Assembly (NCBI GenBank): GCA_020722685.1
Contig: DYKH01000006.1
Location: 15,201 to 41,891, forward strand
DNA: 26,691 nt
Reading direction: 5' to 3'
Source: Caldithrix sp.
Lineage (GTDB): Bacteria > KSB1 > UBA2214 > DYKH01
Notes under the pieces: generated by a model
What the model was told of the DNA's origin: nothing
Database searches by the model: none
The model's input: only the letters and a program-made list of their open reading frames with translations
Made by a program: the position numbers and the translations under genes
Part shown: positions 15,921-23,061 of the stretch, piece after piece
How positions within the stretch are numbered: the first letter of the stretch is position 1
Layout: every line of letters starts with the position of its first letter

Positions 15921-15939
15921 CATGGCCTCGAGGTTTTCT

Positions 15940-17124
15940 ATGAATGATGCGTCTTTTAGCCGATTCGTGATTCGGCCTTCGTGGATTGAAGTGGATTTGG
16001 ATGCTGTCGCTTTTAACGTGCGACAGGTAAAATCCTACCTTGGCAAGACGGCCCTACTCGCAGTGGTCAAAGCAGATGCCTATGGACTGGGAGCGGTCCC
16101 GGTCGCCAAAGTCGTGATGGAAAACGGTGCGGACCTGCTGGGTGTTGTCGCGCTGGACGAAGCGATAGAGTTGCGCCAAGCGGGCATTACTGCTCCCATT
16201 CTCAACATGGGGCCCATTTTCCCGGCACAGGCGCATTTCGTACTCGACTATGATTTGGAGCAGATGGTCTTTCAGACGGAGGTGGCACAGGCGCTTTCGC
16301 AAGCCGCCGCCACTAAGAATACTTTTGCCAAGGTGCATTTTAAGATCGACACCGGTATGAGCCGCTATGGGGTACCTCACAAGGATGCCGTGACTTTGTT
16401 CAAGGAGCTTGCCAGACTGCCGAATTTACAGTTCATGGGAGCGATGTCCCATTTTCCCATGTCCGACGCGGTGGATAAGAGCTTTGCATTGTTGCAGATT
16501 CATCGATTTAATGAAATCCGTCAGGCATTGAAACAAGGAGGCTATCACATTCCCCTATGGCACATCTGCAACAGCGGCGGTACCCTCGACTTGCCGGAGG
16601 CTCATTTCGATATGGTACGGGTCGGCCTGATGCTTTACGGGTATTTTCCCTCGCGGGATGTGCGTCGTCCATTCGCCTTGAAGCCGGCCATGAGCGTGAA
16701 GACCATGATTGCGACCTTGCGAACTCTTGAGCGCGGCGATACGGTCGGCTATGGGCGGCGCTTCATGGCGGAGAAAGAAGAGCGGATCGCTGTGCTGCCC
16801 ATCGGCTACGTGGATGGCTATGACCGGGGATTGCGCAACGTCGGGCAAGTGCTGCTGCGGGGAAAGAAGGCGCCCATCCTGGGCGGTCTGTGTATGGATG
16901 CCTGTTTCATCAAGGTTACGGGCATGCCGGAAGTGCGGATCGGTGAAATAGTCACCATCATGGGGCGCGATGGCGACGAAGAGATTTCTCCTCACGACAT
17001 TGCCGATCTCATTGGCTCTGTTTCGTATGAGGTCATCGCCCGGTTCGGCAAAAGAGTGCCGAGGATTTACTTGCGCGAAGGAAGAATTGTGGAGGGGAGA
17101 AACTGGTTGGTGGGAGAACGGTAG
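15940..17124 (+). CDS. alr: Alanine racemase
   Basis: With the ATG at 15940 the product is 394 residues, close to the usual length for this PLP enzyme, which makes D-alanine for peptidoglycan. The PLP lysine is Lys44 in V-V-K-A-D-A-Y-G-L-G, and the second catalytic base is Tyr271 in D-T-V-G-Y-G-R-R-F. K-I-D-T-G-M-S-R-Y-G, H-I-C-N-S-G-G and V-R-V-G-L-M-L-Y-G are all present. The open frame runs back to 15748, but those 64 codons read through a repeat element. The chosen start has GAGG a few bases upstream and is followed by the family's R-P-S-W-I-E-V-D-L. An ATG at 15922 is an alternative. The nine-unit repeat begins eight bases after the stop. Confidence 0.96.
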   Translation: MNDASFSRFVIRPSWIEVDLDAVAFNVRQVKSYLGKTALLAVVKADAYGLGAVPVAKVVMENGADLLGVVALDEAIELRQAGITAPILNMGPIFPAQAHFVLDYDLEQMVFQTEVAQALSQAAATKNTFAKVHFKIDTGMSRYGVPHKDAVTLFKELARLPNLQFMGAMSHFPMSDAVDKSFALLQIHRFNEIRQALKQGGYHIPLWHICNSGGTLDLPEAHFDMVRVGLMLYGYFPSRDVRRPFALKPAMSVKTMIATLRTLERGDTVGYGRRFMAEKEERIAVLPIGYVDGYDRGLRNVGQVLLRGKKAPILGGLCMDACFIKVTGMPEVRIGEIVTIMGRDGDEEISPHDIADLIGSVSYEVIARFGKRVPRIYLREGRIVEGRNWLVGER

Positions 17125-17132
17125 GAAAACGG

Positions 17133-17222
17133 TTGTCAAACAATTGTCAAGTATGGTCAAGTGGTTGTCAAGCATGGTCAAGTGTTGTCAAGAGTGGTCA
17201 AGCATTGTCAAGAGGGGGCAAG
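17133..17222. repeat. Nine-unit ~10-bp tandem repeat (TTGTCAAGNN)
   Basis: GTCAA or its variant recurs at 17135, 17146, 17156, 17167, 17177, 17187, 17197, 17207 and (as GGCAA) 17117+100, i.e. 17217. The steps are 11, 10, 11 and then 10 bases throughout. Units mostly alternate TTGTCAAG and TGGTCAAG. It lies between the alr stop and the pfkA start. There are no spacers, so it is not CRISPR. Confidence 0.9.
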
Positions 17223-17283
17223 CAATAGTTGCAGATTGAGCGGTCATTGTGGATAGCAAGTATTTGATTCGGAGAATTGGAAA

Positions 17284-18399
17284 ATGAGCAGTGTTTCCGT
17301 CAAGCGCGTGGGTATTCTGACTGCGGGTGGCGATTGTCCTGGGCTAAACGCGGTGATTCGCGCCGTCACCAAGTCGCTGATCCTTCAACACAAAATAGAA
17401 GTGATGGGTATAGAGGACGGATTTGAGGGATTGGTAGAAGGGCGGATACGTCCTCTTGCTTTCGACGATGTATCCGGCATTCTGCAGGTTGGCGGCACGA
17501 TTCTGGGCACAACCAACAAGGCCAATCCTTTCCACTACCCTGTCCATGAAAACGGTCAAATTGTTTTCAAGGACCTTTCCGATCAGGCGATGCGGAACGT
17601 CGAACGGTTCGGCATGGAGGCGATTGTTTGCATCGGCGGCGATGGCTCCATGACGATCGCCCGGCAAATGCTCGGCAAAGGAATGCGCGTGGTGGGCGTG
17701 CCGAAAACTATCGATAATGATTTGTATGGTACCGATATTACCTTTGGCCACGATACCGCCGTTACCATCGCTGCGGGAGCGATTGATCGAATTCATACCA
17801 CCGCCATGTCGCATCATCGGATTATGATAGTTGAAACTATGGGACGGTACGCCGGCTGGTTGGCTCTCAATGCCGGTATCGCCGGCGGCGCGGACATTAT
17901 TCTGATCCCGGAGATAGACTACGAATTGGATGCGATCATTGAAAAAATATACGAGCGAAGCCGGCGGGGAAGAAAGTTCAGCATCATCGCGGTCGCCGAA
18001 GGCGCCAGGCCGAAAGGTGGACAGATGGTGGTCAGTCGAGTGCTTAAGGACAGTCCCGAACAAATTCGCTTGGGAGGCATCGCTCTCAAGCTCTGCAACG
18101 ACATCGAAGAAATGACGGGCTTGGAGGCACGGGCGACGGTTCTCGGGCATTTGCAGCGAGGTGGCACTCCCACGCCGTTTGACCGAATTTTGGCCACCCG
18201 ATTTGGCGTTGGCGCAACTGAAATGATTGCGAACGGGGATTTTAACAAGATGGTCGCTTTGAAAGGCAGCGACATCGTCTCTGTGCCCATCGAGGAAATT
18301 GGCGGCAAGACCAGACAGGTACCGTTGAATTCGCCGCTGATCGTCACGGCTGAGGCAGTGGGAGCCAGTCTGGGCATTTCAAGGCTAATGAAGGAGTAG
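17284..18399 (+). CDS. pfkA: 6-phosphofructokinase
   Basis: The 371-residue product is a PFK-A family enzyme that phosphorylates fructose 6-phosphate in glycolysis. Motifs are G-G-D-C-P-G-L-N-A near the start, the phosphoryl-donor loop G-G-D-G-S (118-122), the catalytic P-K-T-I-D-N-D (140-146) and the substrate-binding M-G-R-Y-A-G (186-191). Gly121 is the residue typical of ATP-dependent enzymes (E. coli Gly104), while Lys141 replaces the glycine of E. coli PfkA (position 124), as in PPi-dependent and mixed groups. ATP is therefore likely, but donor preference needs testing. The length exceeds the ~320 residues of E. coli PfkA and fits the longer group. A GGAG lies upstream of the ATG. The tandem repeat at 17133-17222 occupies its upstream region. 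Confidence 0.95.
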   Translation: MSSVSVKRVGILTAGGDCPGLNAVIRAVTKSLILQHKIEVMGIEDGFEGLVEGRIRPLAFDDVSGILQVGGTILGTTNKANPFHYPVHENGQIVFKDLSDQAMRNVERFGMEAIVCIGGDGSMTIARQMLGKGMRVVGVPKTIDNDLYGTDITFGHDTAVTIAAGAIDRIHTTAMSHHRIMIVETMGRYAGWLALNAGIAGGADIILIPEIDYELDAIIEKIYERSRRGRKFSIIAVAEGARPKGGQMVVSRVLKDSPEQIRLGGIALKLCNDIEEMTGLEARATVLGHLQRGGTPTPFDRILATRFGVGATEMIANGDFNKMVALKGSDIVSVPIEEIGGKTRQVPLNSPLIVTAEAVGASLGISRLMKE

Positions 18400-18555
18400 A
18401 GCAGCGCCATCTCCTCCTCTTTAGTCGATGAGAATGGGGTGACGTATTATGGCGCGTCCTCGGGCGCAAGCTGAATCTGGGGAAATAGGCAAATCCGTCA
18501 ATGTGTTAAAGATTAAAGTTTCTGAGGTAAATTAACATATTGATGGGGCTTCTCT

Positions 18556-20655
18556 ATGCCCATGTGTTTGGCTGATCAACTGAGTACGGCTCGTCAGCGC
18601 GGATTCGTCGGCCGTGCGAATGATCTCGCTTTGTTCGAAACAGCGCTCACGGCAGACGCGTTGCCATTTCATCTCTTGTACCTTTATGGGCCGGGCGGGC
18701 TGGGAAAGACGCGACTCTTGCTCGAGTTTGCAGCATTAAGCGAAAGGCATCAAGCAAAGGTGATCCTGCTCGATGCCCGAAACGTCGATGCGACCCAAGA
18801 GTCCGTCATCGCGGCCATGCAAAGGGCGATGGGCCTTGAGGCAGCGGACGATCCTGTTGAATTTATGTTTTTGGAACACCGCCGTCAGGTCATTCTCATC
18901 GACAACTATGAAAAGCTGTGCAATCTGGACGGATGGCTGCGGGAGAGCTTTTTGCCGCAGCTGCCGGCGAACGTCTTGATCGTCTTAGCCGATCGTTACC
19001 GGCCCTCGCATTCATGGCTAAAAGATGCCGGTTGGCAACCCCTGCTGCGAACCCTCCCTTTACGAAATCTCAGCCCGGAAGAAAGCTGCCTGTATTTGCA
19101 GCAACGGCGCCTGCCGCAAAACCAAATCCAAGCGGTGCTTGATTTCACTCATGGTCATCCTTTGGCGCTGTCTTTGGTCGCAGACGTTTTCGACCAGCGG
19201 CCAAACTTTGTGTTTCAGCCCGAGGAAGCTCCGGACCTCATCAAAACTTTGCTGGAGCAGTTCGTGCAAAAGGTTCCGGGTCCTGCGCATCGTACAGCAT
19301 TGGAAGCCTGTTCGTTGGTTCATCTCACTACCGAGCCATTACTGGCGGAAATGCTCCACATGCCGGACGTTCACGAGCTCTTTGAGTGGCTCCGTGGTTT
19401 ATCTTTTATCGAATTCGGGCGAAAGGGACTCTATCCTCACGATCTCGCGCGCGAGGCATTAGCCGCTGATCTGCGCTGGCGCAACAGTGACTGGTACGCC
19501 GAACTGCATCGCCGGGCGAGAGACTATTACACAAAAAGAATCAATCAGACGCGCGGCGAGGAACAGCAGGCCCTGCTCTTCGATTACATCTTTCTGCATC
19601 GCTGCCATCAGTGCGTTCGTTCCTGCTTTGCTTGGCAGGAGGACAGCAACGTCCGCAGTGACGGTTTACTTAGCACGGACGGGGCGCAAATTGTGCAGAT
19701 GGTGCGCCGGCACGAAGGTGAAGAATCCTCTCGTCTCGTGTCGTTCTGGCTATCCGTTCAGCCGCGCGCAGTGCGAGTTTTTCGCACCAAGAATCAGCAA
19801 TTGGCGGGTTTTGCTCTGCTCCTTTCCTTGGCGGAAATCGGGCCCGAACTGATGCAGGAAGATCGGATCGTGCAAAAGGCCTGGCAACATTTGCAAAGCC
19901 ATGCTCCGCTGCGACCGAACGAGAAAGCGTTCCTCTTGCGTTTTTGGATGGACCAGCGAAGCTATCAGGCAGTTTCGCCAACACAGAGCCGGATCTTTAT
20001 CGACATTGTACAGGAATGTCTTCTCACCTCGGGAGTTGCTTGTACGCTGTTCTCCTGCGCGGCCCCGGACTTTTGGCAGCCGATGTTCACCTACCTCGAT
20101 TTACAGCGAATTACGGACCTCGATTTTCAAGTCGGTAAGAGACGGTTCGGGGTTTTTGGCCGCGATTGGCGGACGCTGCCGACCCAGGCCTGGCTGACGC
20201 GATTGGCGGAACGACAGATTTCCCTGAGCCCGGATGCTTTTCGCACGCCTGATACGGAGCCGCTGATCGTGCTGAGCGAGACCAAATTTGCCACCGCCAC
20301 TCACGAGGCGCTGCGAAGCTATGCCAATTCGAGGAGGCTGTCGCGTAATCCTTTGCTGCACTCACGCTTGGTCATGAGTCAAGTGCCAAAAGAAGCAGAC
20401 GCCTCAGAAGCGATGGAAGCGTTAAGAGTTCTGCTGCGTGAAACCGCAGAATCCCTCCAATCCACTCCGCGAGATGCAAAGCTTTACCGCGTGCTTTACC
20501 GGACCTACCTCAATCCCGCCCAAAGCCAAGAAATGGCCTCGGAAATTCTCGAACTTCCCTTCAGCACCTATCGGCGACATCTCAAAGCCGGGATCAATCG
20601 CGTCATTGAAATCCTTTGGCAGCGGGAAATTAACGGAAACGGCAAACTGACTTAG
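18556..20655 (+). CDS. STAND-type NTPase with C-terminal HTH-like segment
   Basis: The 699-residue product opens with an NTPase module: F-V-G-R-A-N-D-L (about 17-24), Walker A G-P-G-G-L-G-K-T (45-52), Walker B V-I-L-I-D-N-Y-E-K-L (112-121), and the H-G-H-P-L-A-L motif (199-205) that takes the place of the STAND GxP motif. A long helical region without recognisable repeats follows. The last ~75 residues include E-I-L-E-L-P-F-S-T-Y-R-R-H-L-K, which resembles a recognition helix, so it may be a transcriptional regulator in the style of MalT-like STAND proteins. No effector domain such as a nuclease, TIR or protease is seen at either end, which argues against an Avs-type defence protein. It starts 156 bases after pfkA on the same strand and precedes the accessory cluster. 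Confidence 0.8.
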   Translation: MPMCLADQLSTARQRGFVGRANDLALFETALTADALPFHLLYLYGPGGLGKTRLLLEFAALSERHQAKVILLDARNVDATQESVIAAMQRAMGLEAADDPVEFMFLEHRRQVILIDNYEKLCNLDGWLRESFLPQLPANVLIVLADRYRPSHSWLKDAGWQPLLRTLPLRNLSPEESCLYLQQRRLPQNQIQAVLDFTHGHPLALSLVADVFDQRPNFVFQPEEAPDLIKTLLEQFVQKVPGPAHRTALEACSLVHLTTEPLLAEMLHMPDVHELFEWLRGLSFIEFGRKGLYPHDLAREALAADLRWRNSDWYAELHRRARDYYTKRINQTRGEEQQALLFDYIFLHRCHQCVRSCFAWQEDSNVRSDGLLSTDGAQIVQMVRRHEGEESSRLVSFWLSVQPRAVRVFRTKNQQLAGFALLLSLAEIGPELMQEDRIVQKAWQHLQSHAPLRPNEKAFLLRFWMDQRSYQAVSPTQSRIFIDIVQECLLTSGVACTLFSCAAPDFWQPMFTYLDLQRITDLDFQVGKRRFGVFGRDWRTLPTQAWLTRLAERQISLSPDAFRTPDTEPLIVLSETKFATATHEALRSYANSRRLSRNPLLHSRLVMSQVPKEADASEAMEALRVLLRETAESLQSTPRDAKLYRVLYRTYLNPAQSQEMASEILELPFSTYRRHLKAGINRVIEILWQREINGNGKLT

Positions 20656-21181
20656 AAGCGCCGACGGTAAATTCCTCAAAAACGGTTGACGTGGGTGGAA
20701 ACCGGCTTTCTATCCGCAAGTGCCGGGGTGCGACAGAATCGGCTTCGAGGCTGGCGCCCCCACTTACGTGCCATGATGTTTGTACCAATCATCCCCACAA
20801 AAAAACCTTCCAGAATCGTTGGTCGGCACTTGCCTTTTTCTCCCCAGAGGATAGCTTTTTCCGACAAGGAAAGCGCTCATCCCATTTGAAAACCAGTCAC
20901 ATTTAGCACACAGAGGCGATTTGAGCGGATCGCTGCAAACCCTGCTGTTGGAGGCGCCAGCATTCGCTTTGCCGATAAGCCATGCTTCGCTGGCAATCCT
21001 GAAGGTTACCCGTGATCTGTGGCGCCTAAAGGAGAGGATTCCACCTCAATGGCCGGGCCCCCTTCTTTCTGACGCGGATGCAGTAAAGCTCGCAAAATTC
21101 CAAAATGAATAAAAAATGAGCACCTTTTGGTCTGGCAACTGAACAAAAATCGTCGCTAAATTCGGTTGCTTCAGAGAGGAG
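20656..21181. other. 526-base region without a supported gene
   Basis: Only short overlapping open frames occur here, none with a ribosome binding site or recognisable composition. A TTG-started frame at 20921-21112 is the longest co-oriented one and is not convincing. No terminator follows the STAND gene. The ribosome binding site of the next gene (GAGAGGAG, 21174-21181) is at the end. Confidence 0.5.
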
Positions 21182-21637
21182 ATGCGTCTGGTGCGGAGCG
21201 ATGATGTCATAGATTATTCGAGGGAAAGGGCGGTAGCGAGATTGGCGACCGGACTGTTGGAGGCTTGGAATAGCCATGATTTGGAGCGGATTACGGCATT
21301 TTACGATCTGAGCTATGAAGGTACGGACATCGGAGAGGCTAGGCCACAAATTGGTCAGGCAGACATTAGGGAAAGCATGGCACGCTATCTCCGCGCCTTC
21401 CCCGACCTGCGTTTTGTCGAAGAAGAGGTCATCATCAAGCGCAACCGGATCGTACTTTTTTGGACCGCAAAAGGCAAGCACATGGGACCTTTGCTGAATA
21501 TACCACCTACCGGCATAGAGGTGTCGGTGCGTGGCGTATCTATGCTGACGGTACTCAACGGCAAAATCAAGCGTGGAATTCACATTTGGGACTTGGCTGG
21601 GCTTCTGCGCTCCATCAAGTTGTTGCCAGAGTTATAA
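21182..21637 (+). CDS. SnoaL-like (NTF2-fold) protein, first of a tandem pair
   Basis: The 151-residue product has the ester-cyclase/SnoaL pattern: an N-terminal helix L-L-E-A-W-N-S-H-D-L-E-R-I, F-Y-D-L-S-Y-E-G, a R-A-F-P-D-L-R-F helix-strand junction, and paired strands I-V-L-F-W-T-A-K-G-K-H and P-P-T-G-I-E-V-S-V-R-G. The fold is a cone-shaped dimer with a small-molecule pocket. Known members are polyketide cyclases, but most have no assigned substrate. GAGAGGAG directly abuts the ATG at 21182, which is too close, so the in-frame GTG at 21191 is a plausible true start. It has no signal peptide. It is followed 40 bases later by a second SnoaL-like gene sharing the I-P-x-T-G motif, suggesting duplication. 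Confidence 0.8.
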   Translation: MRLVRSDDVIDYSRERAVARLATGLLEAWNSHDLERITAFYDLSYEGTDIGEARPQIGQADIRESMARYLRAFPDLRFVEEEVIIKRNRIVLFWTAKGKHMGPLLNIPPTGIEVSVRGVSMLTVLNGKIKRGIHIWDLAGLLRSIKLLPEL

Positions 21638-21677
21638 CGAATACTTTGTATCTTAACATAAAGGAAAGGACAAAAGT

Positions 21678-22118
21678 ATGAAGCCATCTGAGGTGGTAAC
21701 GGCGGCATTGTCCGCCATCGAGTCTGAAGATTTTATTCGGGTGGACCAGCTCTTTTCTGACAAGCTAAAGGTCGAGGGTGTTGGGCCTGTCCCCTTGGGA
21801 AAGAAAGAGTATCTGGGAGTGCAGCGGGCGCTTTCGAGCGGGATGCCCGATTTTAAGTTCAATCATAAAATCGTAAAAGAGGATGGTCCGCGGGTGAGCA
21901 TGAAGGTCGCCCTTACCGGCACTCATACGAAGGAGATGAAATCGCCCATTCCGGGCCTTGCGAATATTCCTGCCACCGGCAAAGCCGTCAAAATGCCGGA
22001 GGAGCGAGTCAAGATTACAGTTGAAAACGGTAAAATTGTTGGCATCGAATTGGAGCAAGTGCCCGGCGGCGGATTACCCGGTTTGCTGGGTCAGATTGGT
22101 GTGGTAATCCCGCGATGA
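21678..22118 (+). CDS. SnoaL-like (NTF2-fold) protein, second of a tandem pair
   Basis: The 146-residue product shares the SnoaL-like plan with its upstream neighbour: P-S-E-V-V-T-A-A-L-S-A-I-E-S-E-D-F, G-M-P-D-F-K-F, then strands V-S-M-K-V-A-L-T-G-T-H and A-N-I-P-A-T-G-K-A-V-K. The C-terminal tail is glycine-rich (P-G-G-G-L-P-G-L-L-G-Q). A good AAAGGA ribosome binding site precedes the ATG. There is no signal peptide, so it should be cytoplasmic. The stop overlaps a following ATG as ATGA (22115-22118), which opens a 57-codon frame of doubtful reality. The function is unknown; a small hydrophobic ligand or cyclase-type role is only a family-level guess. Confidence 0.8.
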   Translation: MKPSEVVTAALSAIESEDFIRVDQLFSDKLKVEGVGPVPLGKKEYLGVQRALSSGMPDFKFNHKIVKEDGPRVSMKVALTGTHTKEMKSPIPGLANIPATGKAVKMPEERVKITVENGKIVGIELEQVPGGGLPGLLGQIGVVIPR

Positions 22119-22288
22119 ATAGGCAAGAGATAGAAACACACCCCGCAGCGCGGCTCATGGTGTCAGCTTTTGCGCCTCTGGAGTGCGGCAGAAGGCGCGT
22201 GCAAGGGGAGTTTGGTGGAGCAAATTGGTCAACAAGCGGGGCGAAGGATGATTCCTCTATGGGTGGTGAGCAACATGGGTCCGTTTAA
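22115..22288 (+). CDS. Possible 57-residue ORF coupled to the SnoaL-like gene (doubtful)
   Basis: An ATG overlaps the stop of the second SnoaL-like gene (ATGA) and opens a 57-codon frame. The product begins M-N-R-Q-E-I-E-T-H-P and is Gly/Ser/Arg-rich, without a recognisable domain. Only the overlap supports it; composition does not. It may be chance. Confidence 0.2.
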   Translation: MNRQEIETHPAARLMVSAFAPLECGRRRVQGEFGGANWSTSGAKDDSSMGGEQHGSV

Positions 22289-22330
22289 AGGAGGTGGTTT
22301 CTTATGAGACTTGGTAGGCCTTGATGATAG
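22289..22330 (+). promoter_or_regulatory. Strong ribosome binding site with a six-codon ORF and three stops
   Basis: A near-perfect Shine-Dalgarno (AAAGGAGGTGG at about 22287-22297) is followed by ATG at 22304 and a six-codon frame (M-R-L-G-R-P). It ends in three consecutive in-frame stops, TGA TGA TAG (22322-22330). It sits 74 bases before the next gene. It could be a leader peptide or the remnant of a lost gene. Confidence 0.4.
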
Positions 22331-22403
22331 TCTGAGTCATTCTAATTCTCATTCACAACAACCATAGGAATGCGGGCTCAGCTTGCATTTCAAAGGAGGA
22401 AAT

Positions 22404-22775
22404 ATGCGAAGAATAATCGTTGCGTTCTCTGTCGCGTTTGTAATAGCCGCGATGTTTGGTAGTGCTTATGCCGGCGAGCAAGGGGCAACGGGGAAAACCA
22501 AGTACTTCGTGAAAGTGACTCACACACCGGAACAATGCTTGTCTACATTGGACGAGCTGTCCAAGAGCGACTCGAAGCTGATCAGCAAATTTCAATGGGC
22601 CTGCAAATCCGGCGATCATACGGGATATGCGATCCTTGAGGGTGATAGTGAGTCGGGTGTGTTGAATACGCTGCCATCATCGGTTCGCGTCACCGCAAAA
22701 GTTCAAAAGGTGGATATTTTTACTCGCGAGCAAATTGAGGCTATGCACAAGCAAATGATGCACAAGCAAGACTAA
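22404..22775 (+). CDS. Small exported protein, ferredoxin-fold-like
   Basis: With the ATG at 22404 the product is 123 residues. This start is preferred to an upstream TTG because AAGGAGG (about 22393-22399) is well placed and a signal peptide begins directly: M-R-R-I-I-V-A-F-S-V-A-F-V-I-A-A-M-F-G-S-A-Y-A, with a good A-Y-A cleavage site. The mature part (about 100 residues) shows K-Y-F-V-K-V-T-H-T-P-E-Q-C, a helix, S-K-F-Q-W-A-C-K-S-G-D-H-T-G-Y-A-I-L-E, and V-T-A-K-V-Q-K-V-D-I-F. This strand-helix-strand order suggests a small dimeric alpha/beta barrel. Two cysteines could form a disulphide. The Met- and His-rich end (M-H-K-Q-M-M-H-K-Q) might bind copper or another metal. The function is unknown. 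Confidence 0.8.
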   Translation: MRRIIVAFSVAFVIAAMFGSAYAGEQGATGKTKYFVKVTHTPEQCLSTLDELSKSDSKLISKFQWACKSGDHTGYAILEGDSESGVLNTLPSSVRVTAKVQKVDIFTREQIEAMHKQMMHKQD

Positions 22776-22813
22776 GAACGTGGGTTAGCGACATCCACAA
22801 TGCAACTGCCATG

Positions 22814-22967
22814 GAGGCGGAGGAAAACCCTCCGCCTCTGACAGCAGTGGCTGCGCCTGCCGGTTTGAGTAGGTGCAGGGAAAACCATCCGGTCTTTACC
22901 GGCAGTGCTGTAGAAGGCTCGCAGCATTGTCGGCCAGGATCGCTTTTCGGCACAGGGGAAACCCCTC
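22814..22967. other. Structured non-coding region with three GGAAAACC-type hairpins
   Basis: GAGGCGGAGG (22814-22823) pairs with CCTCCGCCTC (22829-22838) around AAAAC. Two further small palindromes follow: CCGG-TCTTTA-CCGG near 22890 and AGGGG-AAA-CCCCT near 22952. All three contain or adjoin a GGGAAAACC-like string. No T-run follows. It lies between the exported 123-residue protein and the 454-residue protein and may be a repeat or a structured leader. Confidence 0.45.
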
Positions 22968-23061
22968 TCCCAATGCGGGTCATTCCAGCATTACCAAAAG
23001 TCAGCTCTTTAAGGAGGCATGAGGGAGATGAACAACTTGACGAACAGGAAGGAATTTTGCT

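Noticed and set aside
17133..17222. Possible CRISPR array
   Set aside because: Units are about 10 bases with no spacers and no cas genes nearby.
17344..18150. 268-codon open frame on the minus strand
   Set aside because: It lies antisense to pfkA and shows no protein-like pattern.
20921..21112. 63-codon frame with a TTG start
   Set aside because: No ribosome binding site and no recognisable motif; length is within chance expectation.
22860..22920. Possible cobalamin or cyclic di-GMP riboswitch
   Set aside because: Fragments such as GGGAAAACC and CCGG pairs are present, but the conserved core of neither class could be completed, and the downstream gene gives no support.
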